DNA from: Actinomycetota bacterium
Lineage (GTDB): Bacteria; Actinomycetota; Thermoleophilia; Gaiellales; Gaiellaceae
Length of the DNA: 6,658 bases
NCBI GenBank assembly: GCA_005883245.1
Contig: VAXT01000031.1
Location: 1 to 6,658 of the forward strand
Direction of reading: 5' to 3'
In this document: one piece after another, positions 1 through 5,883 of the stretch
Layout: each line of letters begins with the position of its first letter
Numbering within the stretch: position 1 is the first letter of the stretch
Translations under genes and position numbers: made by a program
Notes under the pieces: generated by a model
What the model was told of the DNA's origin: nothing
Database searches by the model: none
Seen by the model: the letters and a program-made list of their open reading frames with translations, nothing else

Positions 1-613
1 CCTCGTAGTTGTACTGCGACCACTGCCGCTCGTTCTCGAGGTACACGTCCCCCCAGGTCACGCCGGGCGCCCACTCGAGCTCGAAGACGGTGGTCTTGCC
101 CTGGAGGAAAAGCCCAAGCCGCTCGAGCCCGTAGGTCATCTCCGCGGGGATGACCCGGAGGTCGATCCCGCCCAGCTGCTGGAAGTACGTGAACTGCGTG
201 ACCTCCATCGCGTCGCACCAGACCTCCCAGCCGAGCCCCCACGCGCCGAGCGTGGGCTGCTCCCAGTCGTCCTCGACGAGCCGGATGTCGTGCTTCAGGA
301 GGTCGATCCCGAGCGCGTCCAGCGAGCCGAAGTACTGGTCGAGCACGTCTTCGGGGGCCGGCTTGAGGATGACCTGGTACTGGAAGTAGTGCTGGAAGCG
401 ATACGGGTTCTCCCCGTAGCGCCCGTCGGCCGGCCGGATGACGGGCTCGACGTACGCCGCGCGCCACTCGGGGTGGCTCGGGTCGAGGACGCGCAAGAAG
501 GTGGCCGGATTGGACGTGCCCGCTCCTAGCTCGGTGTGGTAGGGCTGCATGATCACGGCGCCACGCTCGCCCCAGTACGCGTTCAGCGTGCCGATCATGT
601 CCTGGAAGTTCAC
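1..613 (-). CDS. glyQ: Glycyl-tRNA synthetase alpha subunit, 3' end cut by window edge
   Basis: Cytoplasmic alpha (catalytic) subunit of the two-subunit, alpha2beta2 glycyl-tRNA synthetase, which charges tRNA-Gly using ATP and glycine. The window holds the first 204 residues; E. coli GlyQ is about 303. Visible family signatures in order: [14 protein letters not shown] at the N-terminus, [12 protein letters not shown], the class II motif 2 region [19 protein letters not shown], then [23 protein letters not shown] and EMTYGLERL. The start is taken as GTG at 613-611, because homology begins there (VNFQD). An in-frame ATG at 658-656 would add 15 residues ([15 protein letters not shown]) that do not look conserved. 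Neither start has a clear Shine-Dalgarno site. glyS, the beta subunit, would be expected further left, outside the window. The identification is very secure; the exact start is not. Confidence 0.96.
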   Translation of the reverse strand, partial: MNFQDMIGTLNAYWGERGAVIMQPYHTELGAGTSNPATFLRVLDPSHPEWRAAYVEPVIRPADGRYGENPYRFQHYFQYQVILKPAPEDVLDQYFGSLDALGIDLLKHDIRLVEDDWEQPTLGAWGLGWEVWCDAMEVTQFTYFQQLGGIDLRVIPAEMTYGLERLGLFLQGKTTVFELEWAPGVTWGDVYLENERQWSQYNYE

Positions 614-656
614 GCGGCGAAGACTACGGATCGGGCTCGACGGGAACAGCCCGCTC

Positions 657-1064
657 ATGGAGAAGGAGGTCTGCGTCGCGCGCGTGGACGCGTACAAGAC
701 GAAGTCCGGGAACACGCGGTTCGTGCTCCGCGAGGACGAAGGCAACGAGTACACGACGTTCAGGGAGGCGATCGCGCGGCAAGCGGTGGCCGCGGAAGGC
801 AGGCGCGCGCGGATCGAGTTCCACGAGCAGCAGCGGAACGGGTTCACGAATGTCTACCTCGACGGCGTGGAGCCGCTCGAAGAGGACGACGGCGAGCACC
901 GCGACGCCGACGAGGCCGCCTGGGAGGTCGCAGTCGAAGCAGCGCCCTGGCTCGTGGGCACGCGCGAGCCCGACCAGCCGATTCCGGCGAAGGAGCTGTT
1001 CCAGCGCCTCAAGCCGTTCCAGGAAGAGGTCGCCGAGGACATCCGCCGCGACGGCGAGGAGTAG
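657..1064 (+). CDS. Small conserved OB-fold-like protein of unknown function
   Basis: A 135-residue soluble, acidic protein with no signal peptide or membrane segment. The first 75 residues alternate beta-strand-like stretches: [18 protein letters not shown], then [10 protein letters not shown], then [20 protein letters not shown] and VEPL. This pattern suggests a small beta barrel of OB type, possibly binding nucleic acid; that is inference from the pattern only. After a very acidic linker ([13 protein letters not shown]) a helical tail ends in [22 protein letters not shown]. The start is uncertain. ATG at 657 keeps the full first strand ([10 protein letters not shown]). GTG at 684 lies 13 nt after a perfect AAGGAGGT at 663-670, but would cut into that strand. 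The next gene starts 2 nt after this stop, so the two form an operon. It faces glyQ head to head. Confidence 0.8.
   Translation: MEKEVCVARVDAYKTKSGNTRFVLREDEGNEYTTFREAIARQAVAAEGRRARIEFHEQQRNGFTNVYLDGVEPLEEDDGEHRDADEAAWEVAVEAAPWLVGTREPDQPIPAKELFQRLKPFQEEVAEDIRRDGEE
663..670 (+). promoter_or_regulatory. Shine-Dalgarno-like AAGGAGGT inside the candidate 5' end
   Basis: This is a perfect anti-16S match. It falls inside the reading frame if the OB-like gene starts at ATG 657, and it sits 13 nt before the alternative GTG at 684, which is longer than the usual 5-9 nt. It may be a real ribosome binding site favouring the downstream start. It may also be a chance product of the codons for Glu-Lys-Glu-Val. 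The sequence alone does not decide. Confidence 0.35.
1056..1061 (+). promoter_or_regulatory. Ribosome binding site for the membrane protein gene
   Basis: GAGGAG ends 5 nt before the GTG at 1067 and overlaps the last codons and stop of the upstream gene. It supports GTG 1067 as the start rather than the much longer open frame that extends left of it, and it suggests translational coupling of the two genes. Confidence 0.7.
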
Positions 1065-1066
1065 CC

Positions 1067-1639
1067 GTGCCGACTGCTCATATCCGGCACACCCCCGACG
1101 GGCGCACGGCGTTCGAGCTGACACCGCGGCGGACGAGACTCTCGCTGCTCGCCCTCCTTGCCCTCGCTGTCGCCGCCGCGGCCGCTGCCGTGGCCTCTTC
1201 GCCGCTCTGGCTCCGCGCCTTCTTCGGGTTCGTCGCCTTTTTCTTCGGCTCGATCTTTCTGACGGGACTGCCGAACCTCTTCCAGCGCGGAGGCACGACG
1301 CTCTTGACGATTGGCGATCAGGGCCTCGAGATCCCACGCTCCGGCCTCATCCCCTGGACGGAGATCGAAGAGGTCGGGCAGACCCACGTCGCCGGTCAGC
1401 GGGCGATCGGCATCTGGACGACCGACCCGTACTTCGCTGCCCGGCAGGGGGCCTGGTATGTCTGGCCGTTCGCGCTCCTGAACCGCGCGCTCCGAGAGCC
1501 GGCGCTGAGCTTCACGGACAAGGTCGTGGCGCTCGATGACCTTCTCTCCGAGCTCGAACGCCACTGGCGGGGCAGCGGCGCCTCCGTCGAAAAGGTCGAG
1601 ACCACCCGGCGGACGGGCAGCGCGGCGCGAGCGGACTAG
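1067..1639 (+). CDS. Two-helix membrane protein with PH-like cytoplasmic domain (STM3941-like)
   Basis: A 190-residue protein. After a short polar N-terminus come two hydrophobic helices, residues about 25-43 (an Ala/Leu-rich run) and about 49-68 (LRAFFGFVAFFFGSIFL). They form a hairpin that probably leaves the rest in the cytoplasm. Residues 76-165 resemble the PH-like half of STM3941-type proteins: TTLLTIGDQGLEIPRSGLIP followed by WTEIEEV, then IGIWTTDP and a final LDDLLSELERHW helix. The molecular role is unknown; PH-like domains of this type often bind protein or lipid at the membrane. The GTG start is preceded by a good ribosome binding site, and the gene is coupled to the small OB-like gene 2 nt upstream. 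The stop TAG (1637-1639) lies in a CTAG shared with the frame-shifted end of recO on the other strand. The family call is from memory of the domain pattern. Confidence 0.75.
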   Translation: MPTAHIRHTPDGRTAFELTPRRTRLSLLALLALAVAAAAAAVASSPLWLRAFFGFVAFFFGSIFLTGLPNLFQRGGTTLLTIGDQGLEIPRSGLIPWTEIEEVGQTHVAGQRAIGIWTTDPYFAARQGAWYVWPFALLNRALREPALSFTDKVVALDDLLSELERHWRGSGASVEKVETTRRTGSAARAD

Positions 1640-1740
1640 GCGCGCGCGGCCAGCGTTCGCAGCCGGAAGCCGCCGTGGTACTCGTACGACGAGGTGATCA
1701 CGCGCAGCGCTTCGCGGGCGGCGCGCTTCGAGATGCGGCG
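1636..1740 (-). other. Displaced recO C-terminal segment in a shifted frame
   Basis: Read on the minus strand in the frame ending at TAG 1638-1636, this stretch encodes RRISKRAAREALRVITSSYE followed by YHGGFRLRTLAARA. It matches the end of RecO proteins, whose last helix typically runs REAL..I...YEYH.G.RLRSL. It is offset by one frame from the main recO frame. Joined directly after C186, the total would be about 220 residues, roughly 20-25 short of a normal RecO. The missing part is the variable stretch between the zinc cysteines and the last helix. This points to a deletion with a net frame change, or to an error in the sequence. Confidence 0.75.
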
Positions 1741-2297
1741 CAGTTCCCGCAGACCGCTCCGCCCGCGCGCGGCGAGTAGCCGACGAGCGGCCCGTCCGCC
1801 CCGCACTCGGCGCAGCTCGTCAGGTGGGGCAGGTACCCCGACAGCCAGAGCAGCTTGAGTTGGAAGGAGAGGACGAGCGGGTCGAGCGCCGGCTCCGACT
1901 CGCGCACATAGGCGCCGTCGAGGACTTCGAGGAACCGCGTCAGCGCCCCGAACGCGCGCGGGTTCCGCTCCTGCTCCGTGAACAGCCGGAGCATCGCCTC
2001 GAGCCCGACGAGACCGACCGACAACCGGTACGGATCCTCACGCGCCTCCCTGTGTGGTCGCACGAGCGACGCCCCGGTCACGGTCGCCAGCTCGCCGCTT
2101 CCCTGGTGGAGCATCAGCTCGACGTGGCTCAGCGGCTCGAGGCGCGCGCCGAACCGGGACTTCGTGCGCCGGATCCCCTTGGCGACGGCACCGACGCGCC
2201 CCCGCTCGAGCGTGTATAGGTGGAGCACGCGATCCGCCTCGCCGAACCGCAGCGAGCGCAGGACGACGGTCTCAGTCTTGTAGCCCCGCCCCGCCAT
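1698..2297 (-). CDS. recO: DNA repair protein RecO, C-terminus lost to a frameshift
   Basis: RecO works in the RecFOR pathway. It anneals single strands and helps load RecA onto SSB-coated DNA during gap repair. The open frame encodes 199 residues; the family is usually about 230-250. The N-terminal OB fold is clear: ETVVLRSLRFGEADRVLHLYT, then GAVAKGIRRTKSRFGARLEP. The helical domain follows with the ALDPLVLSFQLKLLWLSGYLP region. Zinc ligands C162, C165, C183 and C186 are intact (CAEC and CGNC). After C186 the reading turns into 13 non-family residues (AASRSAPPAKRCA) and stops. The expected C-terminus continues in another frame down to 1636. The ATG at 2297 is preceded by a GGAG only 2 nt away. 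The protein may be non-functional, partly functional, or an artefact of sequence error. Confidence 0.9.
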   Translation of the reverse strand: MAGRGYKTETVVLRSLRFGEADRVLHLYTLERGRVGAVAKGIRRTKSRFGARLEPLSHVELMLHQGSGELATVTGASLVRPHREAREDPYRLSVGLVGLEAMLRLFTEQERNPRAFGALTRFLEVLDGAYVRESEPALDPLVLSFQLKLLWLSGYLPHLTSCAECGADGPLVGYSPRAGGAVCGNCAASRSAPPAKRCA

Positions 2298-2339
2298 CGC
2301 TCCAGTGTAGAGCCGGGACGTGTCGAGACCGGACGGCGC

Positions 2340-2660
2340 TCAGGCCGCTTGAGACGTCTCTTCGACCTCTTCGACCGGAATCAGAAATGCAGGCGCCTTC
2401 CGGTCAGGCCCGCGCGCCGCGAGCACGTGGATCTCGTTGTCGAGCATGAACCGGATCGCGTACAGCGACTCCTCGGCGACCCAGGCCTCGACGCTCCGCA
2501 GGAGCGCCGCAAGGTCGCTCGGGTCGGACGAGACAGCGGCCGCGACCACGTACGGCTCACCGCCGAGGACCCCGGCCGTCCACGTCTGCCCCAGCCGTTC
2601 GGTGAGGCGGACCGCAGCCGCGTACTCGACGACTTCGAAATGCACTTGGTCGAGGAACAT
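2340..2660 (-). CDS. Hypothetical protein, 106 residues
   Basis: I do not recognise this family. The protein is soluble, with no signal peptide or membrane helix. It has a mixed alpha/beta look: a strand VHFEVVEYAAAVRLTERLGQ, then TWTAGVLGGEPYVVAAAVSS, a helix LAALLRSVEAWVAEESL, then strands AIRFMLDNEIHVLAA and APAFLIPVEEVEE. The ATG at 2660 is the first start after an in-frame TGA at 2711-2709. The ribosome binding site is weak. It lies 42 nt upstream of recO and 117 nt downstream of the first transpeptidase stop, all on one strand, so it may share a transcript with them. Sequence bias and strand-helix alternation support a real gene. Overlapping open frames in other phases look like composition shadows. 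Confidence 0.65.
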   Translation of the reverse strand: MFLDQVHFEVVEYAAAVRLTERLGQTWTAGVLGGEPYVVAAAVSSDPSDLAALLRSVEAWVAEESLYAIRFMLDNEIHVLAARGPDRKAPAFLIPVEEVEETSQAA

Positions 2661-2777
2661 GCCGCAAGACTCGCTCAGCAGCGCCTCTCCTCGCCTGACG
2701 CAGATAGGTCAATTTCGCTGGACCGCTACACCTCGGGGTAGCGCGCCTCGACGAGGAAGGCAGGAAACCCCCGCGAG

Positions 2778-3851
2778 CTAGCGGATGCTGACGGGCGTGC
2801 CGAGCGGCATCAGCCGGAAGAGCCTCAGGATCGCCGGGTTCCGCATCCGGACGCAGCCGTGCGAGACGCGCCCGGGCAGGATCTGCGGCTCGTTCGTCCC
2901 GTGGATCCCGACGAAGCCGCCTCCGGGCCAGTCGGTGAGCGTGTTCGATTTCGCGTTCAGTCCGAACGCACGCGGGCCGTACGCGGGCGCGTAGTACCCG
3001 GAAAGCTTCTCGCGGATGTAGAACTCGCCTCGCGGAGTCGGCCACTGCGGCTGCCCGACGCCGACCCGCGCCGAGAAGATCTGGCGGCCATGGCTGTAGA
3101 GGGTGGCCCTGAGCGCGCGTTGCGAGATCACCATCCTCTTGTGCACCTTCTGGAACGCGGTGAGCGCGCCGCGCGGCACCCAGCCGGTCGTGCTGTTCGG
3201 CAGGACGGCGAGGCGGATCCGGACCCACGCCCGTCCCCCCTTGTACGTGACCTGGTTCAGGACCTGGATCGCGTTCCGGTAGAGCTCGGGCGTGCGAAAC
3301 GTGATCGGCGTCATCCCGTGCGCCGAGCTCGACGGTCCGGTGCGGGCGACCGTGCGGTGACGGACGAACGCCCAGCGGTAGGTCTCGGAACTCCGGTCGC
3401 TGAGCAGGAGCCGCTGCGGGTAGACGCCCGCGGGATTCGGCGGCCCGGGCGGCGGCTTGTTCGGCCGGCCGACGCGAATCCCGACCGTCCGTGTCGCACT
3501 GCCTGCGCCCGAGCTCACGCTGAAGGTCACGCGGTGCACGCCGGTCTGTGCCGCGGGCGGCCGCCACGTGAATGTCGCGCTCGCGGGATCGCCGTCGGTG
3601 TGCCGGATGACCGCGCCCTGCGGCGAGCCCGAGTCTCGGATCGCGAGCGTCCCACCCGAGCCGTCCGACGCCGCAGAGAGGCGGAACGAGAGCGTCGTCT
3701 TCGCGGCCACGCCGAGGACCGCGCCTTCACCGGGAGTCGGGCTCGTCCACGAGACGGCGGCGTCCTTCGCAGGCGTCGCCGCAGCCGGCACGAGCAAGGC
3801 CGTGCCCGCGATCGCGAGCCCTACCGAGAGTAGGCGCTGCAAAATGACCAT
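2778..3851 (-). CDS. Secreted L,D-transpeptidase with Ig-like and SH3-like domains (copy 1)
   Basis: YkuD-type L,D-transpeptidase of 357 residues. It acts outside the membrane, forming 3-3 peptidoglycan cross-links or attaching proteins to the wall. Order of parts: signal peptide at about residues 1-25 (MVILQRLLSVGLAIAGTALL then VPAAA); Ig-like domain about 33-128; proline-rich linker 129-140 (RPNKPPPGPPNP); SH3-like domain about 162-233 (ending GWVPRGALTAF); catalytic domain about 238-357. The active-site signature is complete: H317 in GIHGTNEP, then S330-H331-G-C333 with VRM; C333 is the nucleophile. The start at 3851 puts the signal peptide at the N-terminus. An in-frame ATG at 3899 adds 16 polar residues and lies beyond a GC hairpin. 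It follows its paralogue by 61 nt, with about 70% identity in the catalytic domain by eye but far less in the N-terminal half. Confidence 0.92.
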   Translation of the reverse strand: MVILQRLLSVGLAIAGTALLVPAAATPAKDAAVSWTSPTPGEGAVLGVAAKTTLSFRLSAASDGSGGTLAIRDSGSPQGAVIRHTDGDPASATFTWRPPAAQTGVHRVTFSVSSGAGSATRTVGIRVGRPNKPPPGPPNPAGVYPQRLLLSDRSSETYRWAFVRHRTVARTGPSSSAHGMTPITFRTPELYRNAIQVLNQVTYKGGRAWVRIRLAVLPNSTTGWVPRGALTAFQKVHKRMVISQRALRATLYSHGRQIFSARVGVGQPQWPTPRGEFYIREKLSGYYAPAYGPRAFGLNAKSNTLTDWPGGGFVGIHGTNEPQILPGRVSHGCVRMRNPAILRLFRLMPLGTPVSIR

Positions 3852-3873
3852 CCAGGAGTCATCGGTCTGAGTG

Positions 3874-3895
3874 CCCCCGAGCCTGAGCCCGGGGG
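3874..3895. terminator. GC-rich stem-loop between the two transpeptidase genes
   Basis: CCCCCG (3874-3879) pairs with CGGGGG (3890-3895) around a 10-nt loop. It lies in the short gap between the stop of copy 2 and the preferred start of copy 1. No T-run follows on either strand, so it is at best a weak or partial terminator or an mRNA-stabilising stem. Its position also argues mildly against the upstream ATG at 3899 for copy 1. Confidence 0.3.
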
Positions 3896-3912
3896 ACATG
3901 GTAACGCGTGCC

Positions 3913-4950
3913 TCAGAAGATGGTGACCGGCGTGCCCACGGACATCAGCCGGGCGAGCTTCCGGACTGCAGCATTCGGCATCCGAACGCAGCCGTGCGAC
4001 ACGCGGCCGGGCAGGATCTCCGGCTGATTCGTGCCGTGGATCCCGACGAAGCCGCCGCCGGGCCAATCCGTCAGGACGTTCGAGCGCGCATTCGTTCCGA
4101 ACGCGATCGGGCCGTAGATCGGGTCCGTGAAGCCCGAGATCCGCTCGCGCACGTAGAACTCGCCGGCAGGCGTCGGCCAGTACGGCTTGCCCACGCCGAC
4201 GCGCGTCGTGAAGACCGCGCGGCCCTTGCGGTAGAGGGTGGCCGTGAACAGTCTCCGGTCGATGACGAGGTGCGTCCAGATCTCGTTGTACGGCCCGATC
4301 ATCCGCCGCGGAACCCAGCCGGTGCGCCCGTTCGGAAGCATCGGCAGGCGCACCCGCACCCAGTACTCGCCGTTCTGGTTGATCTGGCCGCTCAGCGTCT
4401 GCACGACGTTCATCGTCCGTTCCGGGGTGTACTGCCGTAGGCGGATCAGCGTCTTCGCGCGGGAGCTCGGGCGGGCCCGCGCCGAGACGTCCGCGTACAC
4501 CTGCGCGTACCGCGACATCCCGTTGATCCCGCCCAGCGGGAACTCGTCGTGCGGGCCGGCCGGAGTCGCCGGCAGCACGTAGACGATGAAGCTCCGGGGC
4601 CGAGCGTATCGGCTCCCCTTCTGAGCGCCGAAGGCGAGTGTGTGCTCTCCGACCTGGGCGGCGGACGGCGTCCACTGGACCTTCGCCTGGCCGGGCGACG
4701 CGGCAAAGGAGACGCCGGCCGGCAGGCGCCGGCTCCGGATGACCGACCCGGTCGCCGCTGAGAGCTCGAGCTGGAGCGGCTCGCCTGCCCTGATGGCGTA
4801 CGCGGTCCCGTCACGAGGCGTAGGTGCCTGCCAGCGCACCGACAGCTCCGGGCCGTGCCCACGGGTCGTGCCCGCCCCCGCGCCGACGACCGCGGTGAGA
4901 GCCGCAAGGGTCGCGAGTGCGATCGTCGTCTGCCGCAATGTCTTCGTCAT
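3913..4950 (-). CDS. Secreted L,D-transpeptidase with Ig-like and SH3-like domains (copy 2)
   Basis: YkuD-family L,D-transpeptidase of 345 residues with the same plan as the downstream copy. Signal peptide about 1-27: basic MTKTLR, then a hydrophobic core to VVGAGA. Ig-like domain about 36-127 (VRWQAPTPRDG to FIVYVLP). SH3-like domain about 148-220 (YAQVYADVSARARPSS; YWVRVRLPMLPNGRTGWVPR). Catalytic domain about 226-345. H305 in GIHGTNQP, S318, H319 and C321 with VRM complete the active-site motif, so the enzyme should be active. The ATG at 4950 is chosen because it starts exactly at the signal peptide; the open frame continues upstream into mutM without meaning. The ribosome binding site is weak. 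It lies 80 nt after the mutM stop, with a possible promoter in that gap. It is probably the first of a two-gene transpeptidase unit with copy 1. Confidence 0.93.
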   Translation of the reverse strand: MTKTLRQTTIALATLAALTAVVGAGAGTTRGHGPELSVRWQAPTPRDGTAYAIRAGEPLQLELSAATGSVIRSRRLPAGVSFAASPGQAKVQWTPSAAQVGEHTLAFGAQKGSRYARPRSFIVYVLPATPAGPHDEFPLGGINGMSRYAQVYADVSARARPSSRAKTLIRLRQYTPERTMNVVQTLSGQINQNGEYWVRVRLPMLPNGRTGWVPRRMIGPYNEIWTHLVIDRRLFTATLYRKGRAVFTTRVGVGKPYWPTPAGEFYVRERISGFTDPIYGPIAFGTNARSNVLTDWPGGGFVGIHGTNQPEILPGRVSHGCVRMPNAAVRKLARLMSVGTPVTIF

Positions 4951-4980
4951 GTGTCGTGTCCGCCCCGGAAGCGCGGCCTG

Positions 4981-4995
4981 CGGAGCTTGGCTCCG
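4981..4995. terminator. Short perfect hairpin between mutM and the transpeptidase genes
   Basis: CGGAGC and GCTCCG form a 6-bp perfect stem with a 3-nt loop. It lies 35 nt after the mutM stop and 30 nt before the transpeptidase start. No T-run follows on the minus strand. It may be a weak terminator for mutM, or a structure in the leader of the transpeptidase mRNA if transcription starts near the TACAAT box. Confidence 0.3.
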
Positions 4996-5013
4996 GGCGC
5001 CTCTTCCGGGCTC

Positions 5014-5019
5014 ATTGTA
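5014..5019 (-). promoter_or_regulatory. Possible -10 box upstream of the transpeptidase pair
   Basis: TACAAT on the minus strand differs from the TATAAT consensus at one base and is AT-rich in a very GC-rich setting. It lies 11 nt after the mutM stop and would give a leader of about 55-60 nt for the transpeptidase gene. No good -35 box is visible at the right spacing (nearest CTGCCA), which is not unusual in high-GC actinobacteria. This is a weak prediction. Confidence 0.3.
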
Positions 5020-5030
5020 GGCCAGCTCGA

Positions 5031-5852
5031 TCAGATCTGGCAGTTCGGGCAGAACCACGTGCCGCGACCGCCCGCACGCGTCTTCTCGATCGGGTGGCCG
5101 CAGCGGAAGCAGGGCTCTCCGGCGCGTCCGTAGACGCGAAACTCGGTCTGCATCTCGCCGGCAGCGCCGTCTGCGTTGCGATAGTCGCGGAGGGTCGCGC
5201 CCTGACGGGCGATCCCCCGTCTCAGCGCGCGCTTGATTCCGCGCACGAGTGCCTTCAGTTCCGGTTGTGTCAGATCGCACGCCGGCCGAAGCGGATGGAG
5301 ACGCGCCCACCAGAGCGCCTCGTCTGCGTAGATGTTCCCGACGCCCGCGAAGACGCGCTGGTCGAGGAGGACCGCCTTCAGCGGTGCGCGGCGGCGCGCG
5401 AGGCGGTCGGCGAGCGAGCGGGCCGTGAGGGCGTCGCCGAGCGGCTCTGCGCCGACACGCGTTGCGAGGTACGGCTCGAGCTCACCCGGCTCGAGCAGGA
5501 GCCACGTGCCGAAGCGCCGGACGTCCCGGTAGGCGACGACGTCCGATCCGTTGTCTAATCTGACGACAGCCCTGCGGTACGGGTCATCGCCCTCGTCCCG
5601 CAGGAGGCGCAGGCTCCCCGTCATCCGGAGGTGGATCAGGAGAACCCGACCAGTTTCGAACCGAACAACCAAATACTTGCCCCGCCGCTCGAGGGCGATG
5701 ACTCGCTCTCCCTCGAGCTCGGCCGCGACCTCGCGCGGGTCATGCGGACGGGTCAGGCGCGGGTCCGAGATCTCGACGCGATCGAACGTTCGACCGACCA
5801 GGTGGGGCTCGAGCCCCGACCGGATCGTCTCGACCTCTGGCAGCTCCGGCAC
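5031..5852 (-). CDS. mutM: Formamidopyrimidine-DNA glycosylase (Fpg/MutM)
   Basis: A bifunctional glycosylase and AP lyase that removes 8-oxoguanine and formamidopyrimidines in base excision repair. It has 273 residues, the usual length. All key parts are present: N-terminal PELPEVE with catalytic P2 and E3 (P1/E2 after Met removal), K59 in RRGKYLV, HLRMTG with intercalating M77, R112 and F114 of DVRRFG, the helix-two-turn-helix GVGNIYADEALWWARLHP, and the C-terminal zinc finger with C248, C251, C268 and C271 including R263. The segment RDYRNADGAAGEMQTEFRVY followed by GRAGEPC is typical of Fpg rather than endonuclease VIII (Nei). The start codon is GTG at 5852-5850, fixed by the required PEL N-terminus; the ribosome binding site is poor. 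It begins 31 nt after the nucleoside phosphorylase stop, so the two are probably co-transcribed. Confidence 0.97.
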   Translation of the reverse strand: MPELPEVETIRSGLEPHLVGRTFDRVEISDPRLTRPHDPREVAAELEGERVIALERRGKYLVVRFETGRVLLIHLRMTGSLRLLRDEGDDPYRRAVVRLDNGSDVVAYRDVRRFGTWLLLEPGELEPYLATRVGAEPLGDALTARSLADRLARRRAPLKAVLLDQRVFAGVGNIYADEALWWARLHPLRPACDLTQPELKALVRGIKRALRRGIARQGATLRDYRNADGAAGEMQTEFRVYGRAGEPCFRCGHPIEKTRAGGRGTWFCPNCQI

Positions 5853-5883
5853 GCCGCCAGCGTAGCGACGGGGCTGCTGGGCG

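Noticed and set aside
536..1066. Long open frame running into the membrane protein gene from far upstream
   Set aside because: The translation before 1067 is Arg-rich and lacks family features, and it overlaps glyQ and the OB-like gene. A good ribosome site at 1056-1061 and GTG 1067 mark the real start.
2661..2777. TTGACC at 2712-2707 (minus) as a -35 box for the hypothetical gene, and a possible short peptide ending at a TAG in this gap
   Set aside because: There is no -10 box at 16-18 nt, and the peptide frame has no plausible start and overlaps the transpeptidase end. I see nothing else in this 117-nt gap.
2771..2784. Small inverted repeat CCGC...GCGG at the first transpeptidase stop, as a terminator
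   Set aside because: The stem is only 4 bp and the following T-run is only three bases long, so it is too weak to call.
2557..3567. 336-residue leftward open frame overlapping the first transpeptidase
   Set aside because: It is very rich in Arg, Ala and Pro and lies out of frame with a gene carrying a complete active site; it is a composition shadow.
2859..3833. 324-residue rightward open frame opposite the first transpeptidase
   Set aside because: It is an antisense shadow caused by high GC; it is Arg-rich with no signal peptide or motif.
3821..4675. 284-residue leftward open frame overlapping the second transpeptidase
   Set aside because: It is an out-of-frame shadow with low-complexity Arg/Asp/Pro content and no domain motif.
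4951..5310. N-terminal extension of the second transpeptidase into mutM
   Set aside because: The upstream residues are random-looking and overlap MutM's zinc finger. The signal peptide starts exactly at ATG 4950.
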